The notes beneath the pieces were generated by a model that was not told where the DNA came from, did no database searches, and saw only the letters and a program-made list of their open reading frames with translations. From contig NZ_BCRD01000004.1 of assembly GCF_001552415.1 (NCBI RefSeq), positions 1 to 64,000 of the forward strand: 64,000 nt of DNA. The letters run 5' to 3'. The position numbers and the translations under genes are program-made. Positions 25,960 through 35,311 of this stretch are shown here, piece by piece. Numbering within the stretch: position 1 is the stretch's first letter; each line of letters starts with the position of its first letter. The stretch is from Corynebacterium xerosis NBRC 16721 = ATCC 373. GTDB lineage: Bacteria; Actinomycetota; Actinomycetes; Mycobacteriales; Mycobacteriaceae.

Positions 25960-27342
25960 ATGAACCTCCGCACCGTGACCTTCCCCAAGTCCCGGCCGCG
26001 CTCGGGAGCCCGCCGCGGCCGCGCAGGCGCGATCGTCGCCCTCGCCGCCGCCCTGCCCATGGCGCTGGGCGTCCTGGCGCCGGCCCCGGCCGAGGCCTTC
26101 ACCGCGACTTCCCCGACCGGCATCGACGTCTCCAAGTGGCAGCGTCCCGGCGGCGTGAAGCTCGACTGGGAGAAGGTCGCCGCCTCCGGCGAGCAGTTCG
26201 CCTTCATCAAGGCCACCGACGGCCTCGAGGGCCTGAGCCCCTTCTTCGCCGAGGACTCCAAGGCCGCCTCCGACGCCGGCCTGATGATCGGCAGCTACCA
26301 CAAGGCCCACCCCGACCGCGACGCCGTCGTGCAGGCCGACGCCTACGCCGAGGCACTGAAGCTGCAGCCCGCCGGCGCCCGCACCCTGCCGCCCGTGCTC
26401 GACCTCGAGCTCGATGCCGGCATGACCCCCGCCGCCCTGGAGAAGTGGGCGTCGGCGTTCCTGCAGCGCGTGGAGCTCAAGACCGGCGAAATGCCGATGA
26501 TCTACACCTACCGCTGGTTCTGGGTGAACAAGATGGCCGACACCACCGGCCTCAACGGCTACCCGCTGTGGCTGGCCGCCTACCAGGACCAGCCGCCGAC
26601 GGACGTCCCCGGCGGCTGGAACGAGCCGCTGTTCTGGCAGCGCTCCAGCACCGGCGTCGTGCCGGGCATCAACACCCCCGTCGACCTGAACACCTTCAAC
26701 GGCACGAAGGCGCAGCTCGAGGGCCTGAGCAAGGGTGGCTCCGCCAACGGCGTCAACGGTCGGGGAGCCGGCGACGCCACCGCCTCTCCCGAGACCCGCG
26801 GCGAGCCGAAGAGCGAGGCCGAGGCCGCCGGTGCCGAGCGCGCCAAGGACGCCGCCGACACCGGTGCCGACGCCAAGACCGTCGCCCCGCCGCGCGACCG
26901 CTCCGCCGACGGCGATGTCATCGGCGGCACCACCGACGACGCGAACGACGACGCGACCACCGCGCCGGAGTCTCCGCTGGCCACGGCCGAACTGGTTGAC
27001 GCCATCATCGAGGCCATCCAGGGCGGCTCCTCCGACGCCGACTTCGACGACAGCATCGCCGCCGTCCGCGACGCCGCCGAGGCCGCGGGCCTGGACGCCG
27101 CGCAGATCGACACGCTCATCGCCTTCCTGAAGCAGGCCATCGAGTCGGGCAACGTCCCCGAGGGCCAGCTCGAGGAGATCGGCGAGAACGCCCCGACCGC
27201 CGACGAGGCCGGCCAGGCCGGAGACACCATCGGCGGCGACGATGCCACCGCCGGCGAGGGGTCGTCGTTCGATCCGGATCAGGTCATCAAGCTGGCCACG
27301 TACTCCGACGTGGTCGCGCTGCTGGCCGGCGCCTCGCGCTAA
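25960..27342 (+). CDS. Secreted GH25 muramidase (lysozyme-like)
   Basis: 460 residues. The signal peptide ends near PAEAFTATSP. The GH25 catalytic domain (about 50-245) shows GIDVSKWQRPGG, FAFIKATDGLEG, catalytic-acid motif VLDLELDAG, MIYTYRWFWV and PLWLAAYQ. It hydrolyses peptidoglycan glycan strands outside the cell. The C-terminal 215 residues are Ala/Asp/Glu-rich, with predicted helical segments (ATAELVDAIIEAIQGG, DAAQIDTLIAFLKQAIE) and no recognised wall-binding repeat. It may be anchored by this acidic tail, which is inference. Confidence 0.9.
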   Translation: MNLRTVTFPKSRPRSGARRGRAGAIVALAAALPMALGVLAPAPAEAFTATSPTGIDVSKWQRPGGVKLDWEKVAASGEQFAFIKATDGLEGLSPFFAEDSKAASDAGLMIGSYHKAHPDRDAVVQADAYAEALKLQPAGARTLPPVLDLELDAGMTPAALEKWASAFLQRVELKTGEMPMIYTYRWFWVNKMADTTGLNGYPLWLAAYQDQPPTDVPGGWNEPLFWQRSSTGVVPGINTPVDLNTFNGTKAQLEGLSKGGSANGVNGRGAGDATASPETRGEPKSEAEAAGAERAKDAADTGADAKTVAPPRDRSADGDVIGGTTDDANDDATTAPESPLATAELVDAIIEAIQGGSSDADFDDSIAAVRDAAEAAGLDAAQIDTLIAFLKQAIESGNVPEGQLEEIGENAPTADEAGQAGDTIGGDDATAGEGSSFDPDQVIKLATYSDVVALLAGASR

Positions 27343-27409
27343 AGGCGCATCTCGGGCGGGCCGGTTGGCTTTACGACGGCCCGCGCCCACCCGAACACCG
27401 CCCGTCATC

Positions 27410-27497
27410 GGGGTCCTGGGGAAGGGACCCCGGTCGACGGCGGCCAACACATCACCGCATCACCGACGCGCCGTCGGGGCCCTGGGGAAGGGGCCCC
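27410..27497. terminator. Paired GC hairpins between convergent genes
   Basis: GGGGTCC/GGACCCC (27410-27416, 27425-27431) and GGGGCCC/GGGCCCC (27476-27482, 27491-27497) have 8-base loops of near-identical sequence (TGGGGAAG). They lie between the convergent GH25 and NUDIX-LOG genes and probably terminate both. A motif copy precedes them at 27368. Confidence 0.6.
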
Positions 27498-27573
27498 GGC
27501 GGCGCGTTCGTGTGCGGTGAGGGTGCCGCGCAGTCGTCCGCACAGTCACGCCCGCCCACTCACGCCCGCATGG

Positions 27574-28671
27574 TCATCCCCACTTCGTGCCGGGCGCCCG
27601 CCACGTGCACAGCGCCGGCAGCAGCTCGGCGGGGTCCTCCACGACGATGAGCGAATCCAGGTGCTTGCGCTGGATCAGTCCGCCGTCGACGAGCGATTCG
27701 ATCAGCGCCACCAGCGGCCGCCAGAACCCGCCCGGCCCGACCAACGCGACGGGCTGCTGGTGGATGCCGATGTGCTGGCGCGTCCACACCTCGAAGAATT
27801 CCTCCAGCGTGCCGGCGCCGCCGGGCAGCGCGATGAACGCGTCGCCGAGCGCGTACATCCGGTCCTTGCGCTGCGCCATCGTGTCCACGGTCTCCAGGTG
27901 GGACAACCCGCGGTGGGCGATTTCGCGGTCGCGCAGCAACGTCGGGATGACGCCGGTGACGCGCCCGCCCTCGGCCAGCGCCCCGTCGGCCACGGCGCCC
28001 ATCAGGCCGATCGACGCGCCGCCGTAGACGATCTCCACGCGTTCGCGCCCGAGCTCCCGCCCCAGCTCCTCCGCCGCCGTGCGCCACGCCGGGTCGGCGC
28101 CGTCGGTGGAACCCGCGAACACGGTCACCGCCGAAATCTCCCTGGCCGGCGCCCCGTCGCGAAGCCGCGGCAGCGTGTGGTTGGCCAGCATCGGCGCCAG
28201 CCGCCCGGTCGGGAAACGCGGGTCGACCCACCGGACTTCCTCGATCTCCGCCTGCGGCGACACCTCCGGCACCGCCCCGAGATAGCGCTGGTGATGCCCC
28301 ACCACCGACCGCCCCGGCTCATTCGCCGCGGCATCGGCGACGACGCCCCAGTCGGCCAGCTTCCCGGGGTCCAGCTCCGCGCCGAGTTCCTCGCGGAACT
28401 CACGGATCACGGTCTCCGCGGGCGCTTCACGACGCCGCCCATCCGCCCCGGCGATCTCCTCCGGCTTGCCGCCGGGGAGCATGAAGCGGTCGGTGCCGGC
28501 CTTGCGGACCGTCAGCACGCGGCCTCGATCGTCGGTGACGACGACCGCCGCGACGAGGATCGGTGCGACGCCTTCGTCGTCCTGGCCGCTGCCGTGCCCG
28601 AAACCCTGCCCGCCGGCGTCGCCGCCCTGCCCGAAACCATCGATGTTGCTCACCGCCCCATTGTCCGTCAT
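27574..28671 (-). CDS. Fusion of NUDIX hydrolase and LOG-family (TIGR00730) domains
   Basis: 365 residues. Residues 35-165 form a NUDIX fold: RVLTVRKAGTDRFMLPGGKPEE followed by ETVIREFREELGAELDPG. The interval between the two parts holds a copy of the dispersed motif. Residues 180-365 are a LOG/lysine-decarboxylase-like domain: TVFAGSTDGADPAW, VYGGASIGLMGAVADGAL and PGGAGTLEEFFEVWTRQHIGIHQQP. LOG proteins release cytokinin bases or ribose 5-phosphate from nucleoside monophosphates; NUDIX enzymes hydrolyse nucleotide diphosphates. Fusion suggests consecutive steps in clearing (modified) nucleotides. A Gly/Gln-rich N-terminus of 30 residues precedes the enzyme. Confidence 0.85.
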   Translation of the reverse strand: MTDNGAVSNIDGFGQGGDAGGQGFGHGSGQDDEGVAPILVAAVVVTDDRGRVLTVRKAGTDRFMLPGGKPEEIAGADGRRREAPAETVIREFREELGAELDPGKLADWGVVADAAANEPGRSVVGHHQRYLGAVPEVSPQAEIEEVRWVDPRFPTGRLAPMLANHTLPRLRDGAPAREISAVTVFAGSTDGADPAWRTAAEELGRELGRERVEIVYGGASIGLMGAVADGALAEGGRVTGVIPTLLRDREIAHRGLSHLETVDTMAQRKDRMYALGDAFIALPGGAGTLEEFFEVWTRQHIGIHQQPVALVGPGGFWRPLVALIESLVDGGLIQRKHLDSLIVVEDPAELLPALCTWRAPGTKWG

Positions 28672-28717
28672 GCACGCGGACGCCGCTGCCCCGCCCCGGG
28701 CGGACCCGGAAACGGCG

Positions 28718-28757
28718 GAACCCGGGCCCCTCCACGGTGCGGGAGGGACCCGGGTTC
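28718..28757 (-). terminator. Terminator downstream of emb
   Basis: The 16-bp arms 28718-28733 and 28742-28757 are inverted with a single G-U-compatible mismatch and an 8-base loop. It lies 57 bp beyond the emb stop, before the NUDIX-LOG gene on the same strand. Confidence 0.7.
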
Positions 28758-28813
28758 ACGGGCCGGAAGCGGGTGGGTGGGCCGTCGTCAAGCGACGGCG
28801 CGCCCGGGAGGAA

Positions 28814-31800
28814 CTAGTCCTCCTCCGCGATCATCGGCCCGGGCGACCACAGGCCGGAGCGGGTGATCTCCTCGTGGTCGATGACCGCCGGCTCCGGGCG
28901 GACGCCGTCCGGGTTCGGGCGGGACTGCAGCGCCTCGACGATGCCCCAGTCACGGTTCCAGTCGTGGTTCTGGTACGCGGGCACCGCCACCGACTCGTTG
29001 ACGGCGTCGGACATGCCCAGCACGCCACCGGCGCTCAGCGACATCCACGTGTCCGTCGACGACACCTTCAGGTCGCGGTCCGGGGTGATGCGGAACTTCG
29101 GGTTCTCCGCCACGCCGGCGAAGTGGTCGAACGGGCGCTGGCACGGGAACTGGAACGCCACCGCCCAGTCCGGGATGGTCGGCACCGACGCGTCGATCAC
29201 CTGCGGCATCGGCGTCAGCTCCGCCAGACGCGGCGGGGTGACGGCGATCCACTCGCCCTTGGCCAGGTTCTCGTCCTTGACCACCAGGCGCACCGCGGTG
29301 GCCTCGGCCGGGATGTCGGCCGTGGGGAAGCGCAGGTTGCGCCACGTCGGGGCGGGGCCGATGTCCATCGGCTCGGACTCGTGCAGCGTGATCCACTCCG
29401 AACCGTTCCACTGGCCGTACTGGGCCATCAGCGACTGGCCTTCCTGCTCAACGCCATTGATGTCGTGGTGGTAGATGCGGCCGGCGGCCGAGACCACCAG
29501 CAGCGGGTGCGACTCGGAGCGCTCCGGCAGCTCGTACCAGGAGGTCTCCAGCGAGCCCGGGACCTGGACCTCCTCGCTGTAGGAGCCCAGCACCGGGATG
29601 CGCTCGCCGTCGAGGTCGAACGGCAGCGTCGCGCGGGACTCGTTGACGCCGGCCTCGGCCTCGAAGCCGCCCTCCGTCGACGCGCCCTCGCCGCCGGAGA
29701 CCCAGTTGGAATCCGGGTTCTCGCTGCGGTCGGTGTTCGACTGGCCGTCGTTGACCCACACCGCGTCGGCGGTCATCTCCGACGGCAGGCCGTTCGGGGT
29801 GAAGCCGCGGGCGTTGCCCTCCGGGTCGAGGGAGTCGCCCAGGGACACGCCGCCGACCGGGGTCAGGAAGCCCTGGTTCGGATCGGTCTCCATGAGGACG
29901 TCCTCGGCCAGGTTGCAGGTCTGGCCGGTCAGCGCGCGCAGGTTGCCCAGGCCGACCGAGTAGGCCGGGTACTGGGAGACGAAGCCCTTGCCCAGGCTGA
30001 GCACCGAGAAGATGACCACCATGAAGGAGACCACCGCGAACGGCGAGGCCGCGACGGTGCCCAGGCGCAATCGCGCCGCCAGCGTCGACGGCTTGCGGTC
30101 CTTGCCGCGGAACTCCTGCACGAACTGCAGCACCGCACCGGCGGCGAGGGTGAGCAGCGCGATGACCATGACGATGTTGCCGGCCTCGACGCCGCGGAAC
30201 TGGACGGTCTTGTCGAACCACGGCACGCCGTACGCCGACACGTACCACCAGCCGTTGATGCCCATCAGCGAAAACGCCAGCAGGAAGATCGACGCGCCGG
30301 CGAAGAGCACCTGGTTGCGGCGCGAGCCGACGGCCCAGTGCGAGATCGCCATGGCGGCCAGCGCGGCCAGCGCGGCGCCGATGCCGGCGTACACGCCGAA
30401 GTGGTGGGTCCACTTGGTCGGCGTGAAGGTCAGGAAGAACATGGTGCCCACGTACATGAACACCAGGCGCATCGACGGCGCGGCCAGGGCACCGGGGACG
30501 GTGCGGTGGCGCAGCAGCGCGGCGACGGTGATGGCCAGCGCCATCAGCGCGGCCAGCACGGCGAAGCGGCGGGTGAAGGAACCGTCGACCGACTGGAGGA
30601 TCATCCAGTAGTAGCGGATGGGCTCCTCGTACCAGGGCATCGACGGGCCGATGGCGCCGCGCACGCGGATGGACTCCAGCACGGAGGCCAGGGTCTGGTC
30701 GCCGAACACCGCGACGAGGATCGCGGTGCCCGCGGCCAGGAACGGCATGGTCTGCATCAGCGGGGCCGCGGCGCCGCCGCCGAGGGCCTTGTGGCGCTCC
30801 ACGACGATGCGGACCAGCACGGGCAGGCCGGCCAGCAGCGCGGCGATGGCCATCAGGCCGGTGGGGCCGCAGCTCAGCGACAGCGTGGCGACGACGACGC
30901 CGATGGCGGCCGGGAACAGGCGGCGGGTCAGGATGGCGCGCTCGATGAACACCCACGTCAGCAGGGCGCCCAGGGCGACGACCGGCTCGGGGCGCAGGCC
31001 GTTGTTGTACGGCAGCCAGAACGCCAGCAGCACGCCGGCGGCGGACCAGTAGGCCACGCGGCGCTCGGCGATGTCCCGGCCCAGGCGCGGGATGATCAGG
31101 CGGGAAAGCACGAACCAAATCGCCAGGCCGGCGATCAGCGCGGGCAGGCGCATCCACACCGACGCCGTGGACACCTTGACCATCAGCGCCAGCAGGTCGT
31201 AGTACGGGGCGCCGAACGGCGATTCGGGGGCACCGAACCAGCGGTAGTAGTTGGCCATGTACCCGGACTCGTCGGAGACGCGGGCCATGGTGAAGATGTA
31301 GCCGTCATCGGAGGTGTTGGCGCCGATGAAGTGCCAGACCAGCAGGATGAAGCCGACCAGGGCGTCGAGCGGGCGCAGGCGCCAGGCGTCCTTGCGCAGC
31401 CACGGGGTCGGCGACGAGCCGTCGACCTTGTCGATGCGCCACAGGGTCCACAACGACACCAGGGCCAGCAGCAGGCCGAGCCACATGACGATGTACTTGA
31501 TGATCGTCGGCTTCGACGTGTACCGGCTGTCGATCTCCATGTCGACGTTCAGGCCCGCGGCCACGGCGGCCGCCGCGTCGCCGTCGGCGGGCAGGGAGGT
31601 GTAGATGCCGACTGTCTGCGGCCGGATGTCCTCCTCCACGACGCCGCGCAGCGGCTCGCCCTCCTCGTCGACGGCGCCCTCGACGAACGCCTCGGTGGAC
31701 TCGTGCGTGGAGCGGATGGACAGGATCCCGTCCCGGTTCGCCTCCAGCTCGTCCTGGTTCAGGGACAGCACCGCGCGGTCGCGGACGACGACGTCGACGG

Positions 31801-32200
31801 AGCCGTTGACGCGGCGGACCTGCAGGCCCTCGGCGGTCGGGTCCTTCGAATCCGGCGGCAGGGTGCCGACCAGCAGCGTGCGGCCCTCCGGCAGCTCGTC
31901 GACCAGCGACAGCGGCACGTCCATCGACAGCGAGATCGGGGCCTGCGCCATCAGGGGCGCGTCGACCGAGTTCAGGCTGTCGTTCTGGGGCCAGCTCAGC
32001 GACGACTGGGTCTGGGTCACCGGGAGGAAGGGCAGCGCGACGAAGCACAGGAAACCGATGATGCCCGCGGCGATGGCCGCGAGCCGAACGCCCTTGGTGG
32101 GCTTCGGTCCGTCCATCGGCGGGCGTTCGATCCGGTCCACGGTCACCACGGGTTCGTCGAGATCCGGGCTCCGTTTGATTTCACTGGTTTCGGCAGACAC
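28814..32200 (-). CDS. emb: Arabinosyltransferase Emb
   Basis: 1128-residue GT-C membrane glycosyltransferase that extends arabinan on the galactan core using decaprenyl-phosphoryl arabinose. There is an N-terminal helix (GVRLAAIAAGIIGFLCFVAL), a large periplasmic loop, about a dozen further helices with the conserved acidic loop HFIGANTSDDGYIFTMARV, and a C-terminal periplasmic carbohydrate-binding region ending FQFPCQRPFDHFAGVAE...EEITRSGLWSPGPMIAEED. Corynebacteria have one such gene where mycobacteria have three; Emb is the ethambutol target. It lies 26 bp after aftA in the same direction. Confidence 0.95.
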   Translation of the reverse strand: MSAETSEIKRSPDLDEPVVTVDRIERPPMDGPKPTKGVRLAAIAAGIIGFLCFVALPFLPVTQTQSSLSWPQNDSLNSVDAPLMAQAPISLSMDVPLSLVDELPEGRTLLVGTLPPDSKDPTAEGLQVRRVNGSVDVVVRDRAVLSLNQDELEANRDGILSIRSTHESTEAFVEGAVDEEGEPLRGVVEEDIRPQTVGIYTSLPADGDAAAAVAAGLNVDMEIDSRYTSKPTIIKYIVMWLGLLLALVSLWTLWRIDKVDGSSPTPWLRKDAWRLRPLDALVGFILLVWHFIGANTSDDGYIFTMARVSDESGYMANYYRWFGAPESPFGAPYYDLLALMVKVSTASVWMRLPALIAGLAIWFVLSRLIIPRLGRDIAERRVAYWSAAGVLLAFWLPYNNGLRPEPVVALGALLTWVFIERAILTRRLFPAAIGVVVATLSLSCGPTGLMAIAALLAGLPVLVRIVVERHKALGGGAAAPLMQTMPFLAAGTAILVAVFGDQTLASVLESIRVRGAIGPSMPWYEEPIRYYWMILQSVDGSFTRRFAVLAALMALAITVAALLRHRTVPGALAAPSMRLVFMYVGTMFFLTFTPTKWTHHFGVYAGIGAALAALAAMAISHWAVGSRRNQVLFAGASIFLLAFSLMGINGWWYVSAYGVPWFDKTVQFRGVEAGNIVMVIALLTLAAGAVLQFVQEFRGKDRKPSTLAARLRLGTVAASPFAVVSFMVVIFSVLSLGKGFVSQYPAYSVGLGNLRALTGQTCNLAEDVLMETDPNQGFLTPVGGVSLGDSLDPEGNARGFTPNGLPSEMTADAVWVNDGQSNTDRSENPDSNWVSGGEGASTEGGFEAEAGVNESRATLPFDLDGERIPVLGSYSEEVQVPGSLETSWYELPERSESHPLLVVSAAGRIYHHDINGVEQEGQSLMAQYGQWNGSEWITLHESEPMDIGPAPTWRNLRFPTADIPAEATAVRLVVKDENLAKGEWIAVTPPRLAELTPMPQVIDASVPTIPDWAVAFQFPCQRPFDHFAGVAENPKFRITPDRDLKVSSTDTWMSLSAGGVLGMSDAVNESVAVPAYQNHDWNRDWGIVEALQSRPNPDGVRPEPAVIDHEEITRSGLWSPGPMIAEED

Positions 32201-32226
32201 GGAAACACAGTTTACGGAAAAGGCCC

Positions 32227-34221
32227 CTATTGCCTAATCAGGATGACAAAAGGTCCCTTTTGGGTGACCTCCCAATGCTTCTCGAACGCGGCCGGATCGA
32301 AGGCGACCCCGCGGAAAAGGACGTTGGGGTTGTTGGGATAGATGTCGTCGGCCAGGTCGATGGTAAAGCGCCCGTCGGGGTCGGACGCGTCGCCGCGGAC
32401 GATGATCGCGTCGGGCCCCCGCCACGGGTCGGCGTCCATCGCGTTGACCAGTTCGTCGGGGTCGGTGATGGCCGCCCATTCCTCGATGGCGGCGTTGCGC
32501 CGGTCGAATTCGCCCAAGGGGTTGGCGTAATGGCTGGTCAGGGCCTGGAACGAGTAATAGGGGAAGAACGCCTGGAAATTGCGCTCATCCGTGAGCACCA
32601 CGGACTCCGTCGGCTCCAGCCCGGACTCGCGCAGGACGCGGTCGATTTCGGGGAACCACTTGCCGGCGTCGGGCGCGAAACGGTCGGCGCGCTCGCCGTA
32701 TCCGTCGGTGTCGGTGTGGGCCAGATCGATCGGCCCGTGGAGGCGGGTGGGGATCGACTGGGCGTAACCGACGCCTGCGAGCAAGATCACCATCGCGAGT
32801 ACGGCGCTGATGGCGCGCGCGGCGGCGGGGCGCACGGCGGCGGGCCACAGCTTTTCGACCCCGTTGAGCTTCATGTCGGCGATGGCGAACACGCCGGCCG
32901 TCGCCAGCATCAGGGTGATCGGCGCCTCCAGCCGGAAGCCCAGCAGGGTCCGCCCGGCCAGCGTGGCGATCATCGACGCGACCACCCAGCCGTACATCAC
33001 GGCCAGACCGATGATCATGGCCCGGGTGTCGGGTTCGAGCACGCGCACCATCATCCAGATCAGGCCCAGCAGGCACATCAGGCCGATGACCGACGCGGCG
33101 AACATGGGCAGCGGCACGCGCGCGCCGTTGTCGGGCAGGTAGTTCATGGCGGTGGCGCCGGACGACGCCGCGCCGGTCAGCGTGGCCCACAGGTAGGGGG
33201 CCCATACCGTGGCGGCGATGAGCATGGAACCCGCGCCCATCAGAACGAGCTTTGCGACGGGCCGCCAGGACCTCTCCGCCGCGCAGACCGCGATGGTCAG
33301 CGTGATCACGATGAGGGCGCCGACGGCGGTGTGGAGCGTGTAGAACGTCGCGGAGAATCCCAGGAAGACGATGACGCCGACCGTCGCCGACCACGCGCCG
33401 GCCAGTGCGCGGCGGGCCATGACGGCCAGCGGCGGCAGGCCCATGGCCACGACGGCGGCGTAGGGCTCGTCGGCGGTGGTGGAGATGGCGATGGCCGTCG
33501 TCAGCAGCGCGATGCCCGCCGCCACCGGCAGCGAACCGGACAGCCGCTGCCACACCGGGACCAGCAGGGAACCGCCGGCGGCCAGGGTGATCAGCGCCCA
33601 CGGCTGGAAGACCTCCCAGCCGGGGATGCCCAACAGGTCGGCGAGGCGGCCGCCGGCCAGGAACCAGCCGGCGGGGTAGTACGACGGGACGTCGATGTAC
33701 GCCATGTCGTTGAGCCCGAATTCCGCGGTCATGCGGGTCAGGTATTCGGTGCGGAACTCCTGGTCGACGCTGATGCCGTCGAGGTACAGGCGCGTCGACC
33801 CCAGCGGGATGGCCAGCGTCGACGCGACCAGCGCGGCCGGCGACAGGTAGGACACGACGTAGGTGAGCAGTTCCATCCAGCGGGGGCGGGCGCCGGCGCC
33901 GCGGGTGGCCCAGAACCACAGCAGCACCGTGACGGCCAGCAGCAGGACCACGGTCACGGCGGAGGAGATCGCCCGCGTGACCATCGATCCGCCGAACGCC
34001 GGCAGCGAGATCCGGTGCAGCACGAACCACGCGACGAACGCCACGATCGCGCCGCCGACGGCAGCCGCGATCATGCCCAGCGCCGCGTGCTTCAGCGACA
34101 GCTGGTCGTCGGCGAAGACCTCGCCCACGGGGTCCGTGGCGAACGGGTTGTCCCGGTGGTCGTGCGGGGCCTTCGTTGCCGTGGCCGCCGTCGGGCTCGG
34201 CGGCGCAGTGCTTTCTGACAT
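32227..34221 (-). CDS. aftA: Galactan 5-O-arabinofuranosyltransferase AftA
   Basis: 664-residue polytopic membrane enzyme that adds the first arabinofuranose to galactan, priming Emb. Features are about eleven helices in the N-terminal two thirds, the extracytoplasmic loop ISVDQEFRTEYLTRMTAEFGLNDMAYIDVPSYYPAGWF, and a C-terminal soluble domain (YSFQALTSHYANPLGEFDRRNAAIEEW...WRGPDAIIVRGD). I chose ATG 34221 because GGGAG stands ten bases upstream; the preceding in-frame codons to 34239 (MWETGP) are probably untranslated. The aftA-emb order is as in mycobacteria. Confidence 0.93.
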   Translation of the reverse strand: MSESTAPPSPTAATATKAPHDHRDNPFATDPVGEVFADDQLSLKHAALGMIAAAVGGAIVAFVAWFVLHRISLPAFGGSMVTRAISSAVTVVLLLAVTVLLWFWATRGAGARPRWMELLTYVVSYLSPAALVASTLAIPLGSTRLYLDGISVDQEFRTEYLTRMTAEFGLNDMAYIDVPSYYPAGWFLAGGRLADLLGIPGWEVFQPWALITLAAGGSLLVPVWQRLSGSLPVAAGIALLTTAIAISTTADEPYAAVVAMGLPPLAVMARRALAGAWSATVGVIVFLGFSATFYTLHTAVGALIVITLTIAVCAAERSWRPVAKLVLMGAGSMLIAATVWAPYLWATLTGAASSGATAMNYLPDNGARVPLPMFAASVIGLMCLLGLIWMMVRVLEPDTRAMIIGLAVMYGWVVASMIATLAGRTLLGFRLEAPITLMLATAGVFAIADMKLNGVEKLWPAAVRPAAARAISAVLAMVILLAGVGYAQSIPTRLHGPIDLAHTDTDGYGERADRFAPDAGKWFPEIDRVLRESGLEPTESVVLTDERNFQAFFPYYSFQALTSHYANPLGEFDRRNAAIEEWAAITDPDELVNAMDADPWRGPDAIIVRGDASDPDGRFTIDLADDIYPNNPNVLFRGVAFDPAAFEKHWEVTQKGPFVILIRQ

Positions 34222-34239
34222 GGGACCAGTCTCCCACAC

Positions 34240-34439
34240 GGCCCGGACCCCGCCACCGTTGCTTTACGACGGTCCGGCGCCCACGTGAATGCCGTGCCCC
34301 CCGTTCATCCCGTCAGCTCGTTCATGGCGTCAGCACCGGCGGCGTCGCATCCTTTCCGCGTGCGCCACCACGCTGAGCTCTTTCGCCGCGTGGCGCCGTC
34401 GGTGGCCGGATCAGCGGGCGCCCGCGCCGTGGCAGCGGC
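34240..34439. other. Spacer between dprE2 and aftA
   Basis: About 200 bp with no gene. A copy of the dispersed motif (34261-34271) is followed by GGTCCGGCGCCCACGTG, the extended form of the repeat. Confidence 0.5.
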
Positions 34440-35201
34440 CTAGATCGGCAGCTTGCGGAAGATCGGGCGCGGGATGTGCTTGAGGATCATCATCACCCAC
34501 CGGAACGTCGGCGGCGCCCAGACCAGCGACTTGCCGGCCTCGACGGAACGCACGGCCAGGGCCGCGACGTCTTCCTTGTTCACGGTCAGCGGCGCTTCCT
34601 TCACGCCGGCGGACATGCGGGTGCGCACCTGTCCCGGGCGGATGACCAGGGACTTCACGCCGTACTCCTCCAGTGCCTCGCCGAGGCACAGGTAGAAGCC
34701 GTCGAGGCCGGCCTTGGTCGAGCCGTAGACGAAGTTCGAGCGGCGGACGCGTTCGCCGGCGGCGGAGGACATGGTGATGAACTGGCCGTGGCCCTGCGCC
34801 TTGAACTTCTGGCCGACCAGCACGCCGACCGACACCGCGCCGGTGTAGTTGACCTGCGCGATCTGCACGGCCTTGCGCTGGTTCTGCCACAGCTCCTCGG
34901 CGTCGCCGAGCAGGCCGAAGGCGACGATGCAGATGTCGACGTCGCCGTCGGCGAACGCCTCGTCGATGACGCCCGGGTGGGACTCGAAGTCGGTGGCGTC
35001 GAAGTCGATGACGCGCACGTCGGAAGCGCCGGCGGCGCGCATCTGCGCCTCGGCGGCCTCGCGGCCCGGGTCACCGGGAAGCGCCGCCAAGGTGACCTTG
35101 GCGGGGCCCTTCTCCAGGAAGGCGGCGGAAATGGCGAGGCCGATCTCGCTGGTGCCGCCGAGCACCAGGATGGACTGGGGGACGCCCACGGCGTTGATCA
35201 T
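34440..35201 (-). CDS. dprE2: Decaprenylphosphoryl-2-keto-ribose reductase
   Basis: 253-residue short-chain dehydrogenase that reduces decaprenylphosphoryl-2-keto-erythro-pentose to decaprenylphosphoryl arabinose, completing the DprE1 reaction. The NAD-binding motif is [15 protein letters not shown]; the catalytic set is [30 protein letters not shown] (Ser, Tyr, Lys), followed by [20 protein letters not shown] precedes ATG 35201. It follows dprE1 by 110 bp; that interval contains an inverted pair of the dispersed motif. Confidence 0.94.
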   Translation of the reverse strand: MINAVGVPQSILVLGGTSEIGLAISAAFLEKGPAKVTLAALPGDPGREAAEAQMRAAGASDVRVIDFDATDFESHPGVIDEAFADGDVDICIVAFGLLGDAEELWQNQRKAVQIAQVNYTGAVSVGVLVGQKFKAQGHGQFITMSSAAGERVRRSNFVYGSTKAGLDGFYLCLGEALEEYGVKSLVIRPGQVRTRMSAGVKEAPLTVNKEDVAALAVRSVEAGKSLVWAPPTFRWVMMILKHIPRPIFRKLPI

Positions 35202-35238
35202 GTTCGTTGCTCCTTGGTTGTGGCCGGATGGCCGGGAG

Positions 35239-35279
35239 GGTGACCGTCGCAAAGCGGGGTGTGCTTTGCGACGCCCACC
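35239..35279. repeat. Inverted pair of dispersed motif between dprE1 and dprE2
   Basis: CGTCGCAAAGC (35245-35255) and GCTTTGCGACG (35263-35273) are perfect inverses with the loop GGGGTGT. The stem extends outward to 35239 and 35279 with two mismatches. It could attenuate or process the dprE1-dprE2 transcript. Confidence 0.7.
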
Positions 35280-35311
35280 GGCAATCGGATCGATTCTGGA
35301 ATCGAGGGCGT

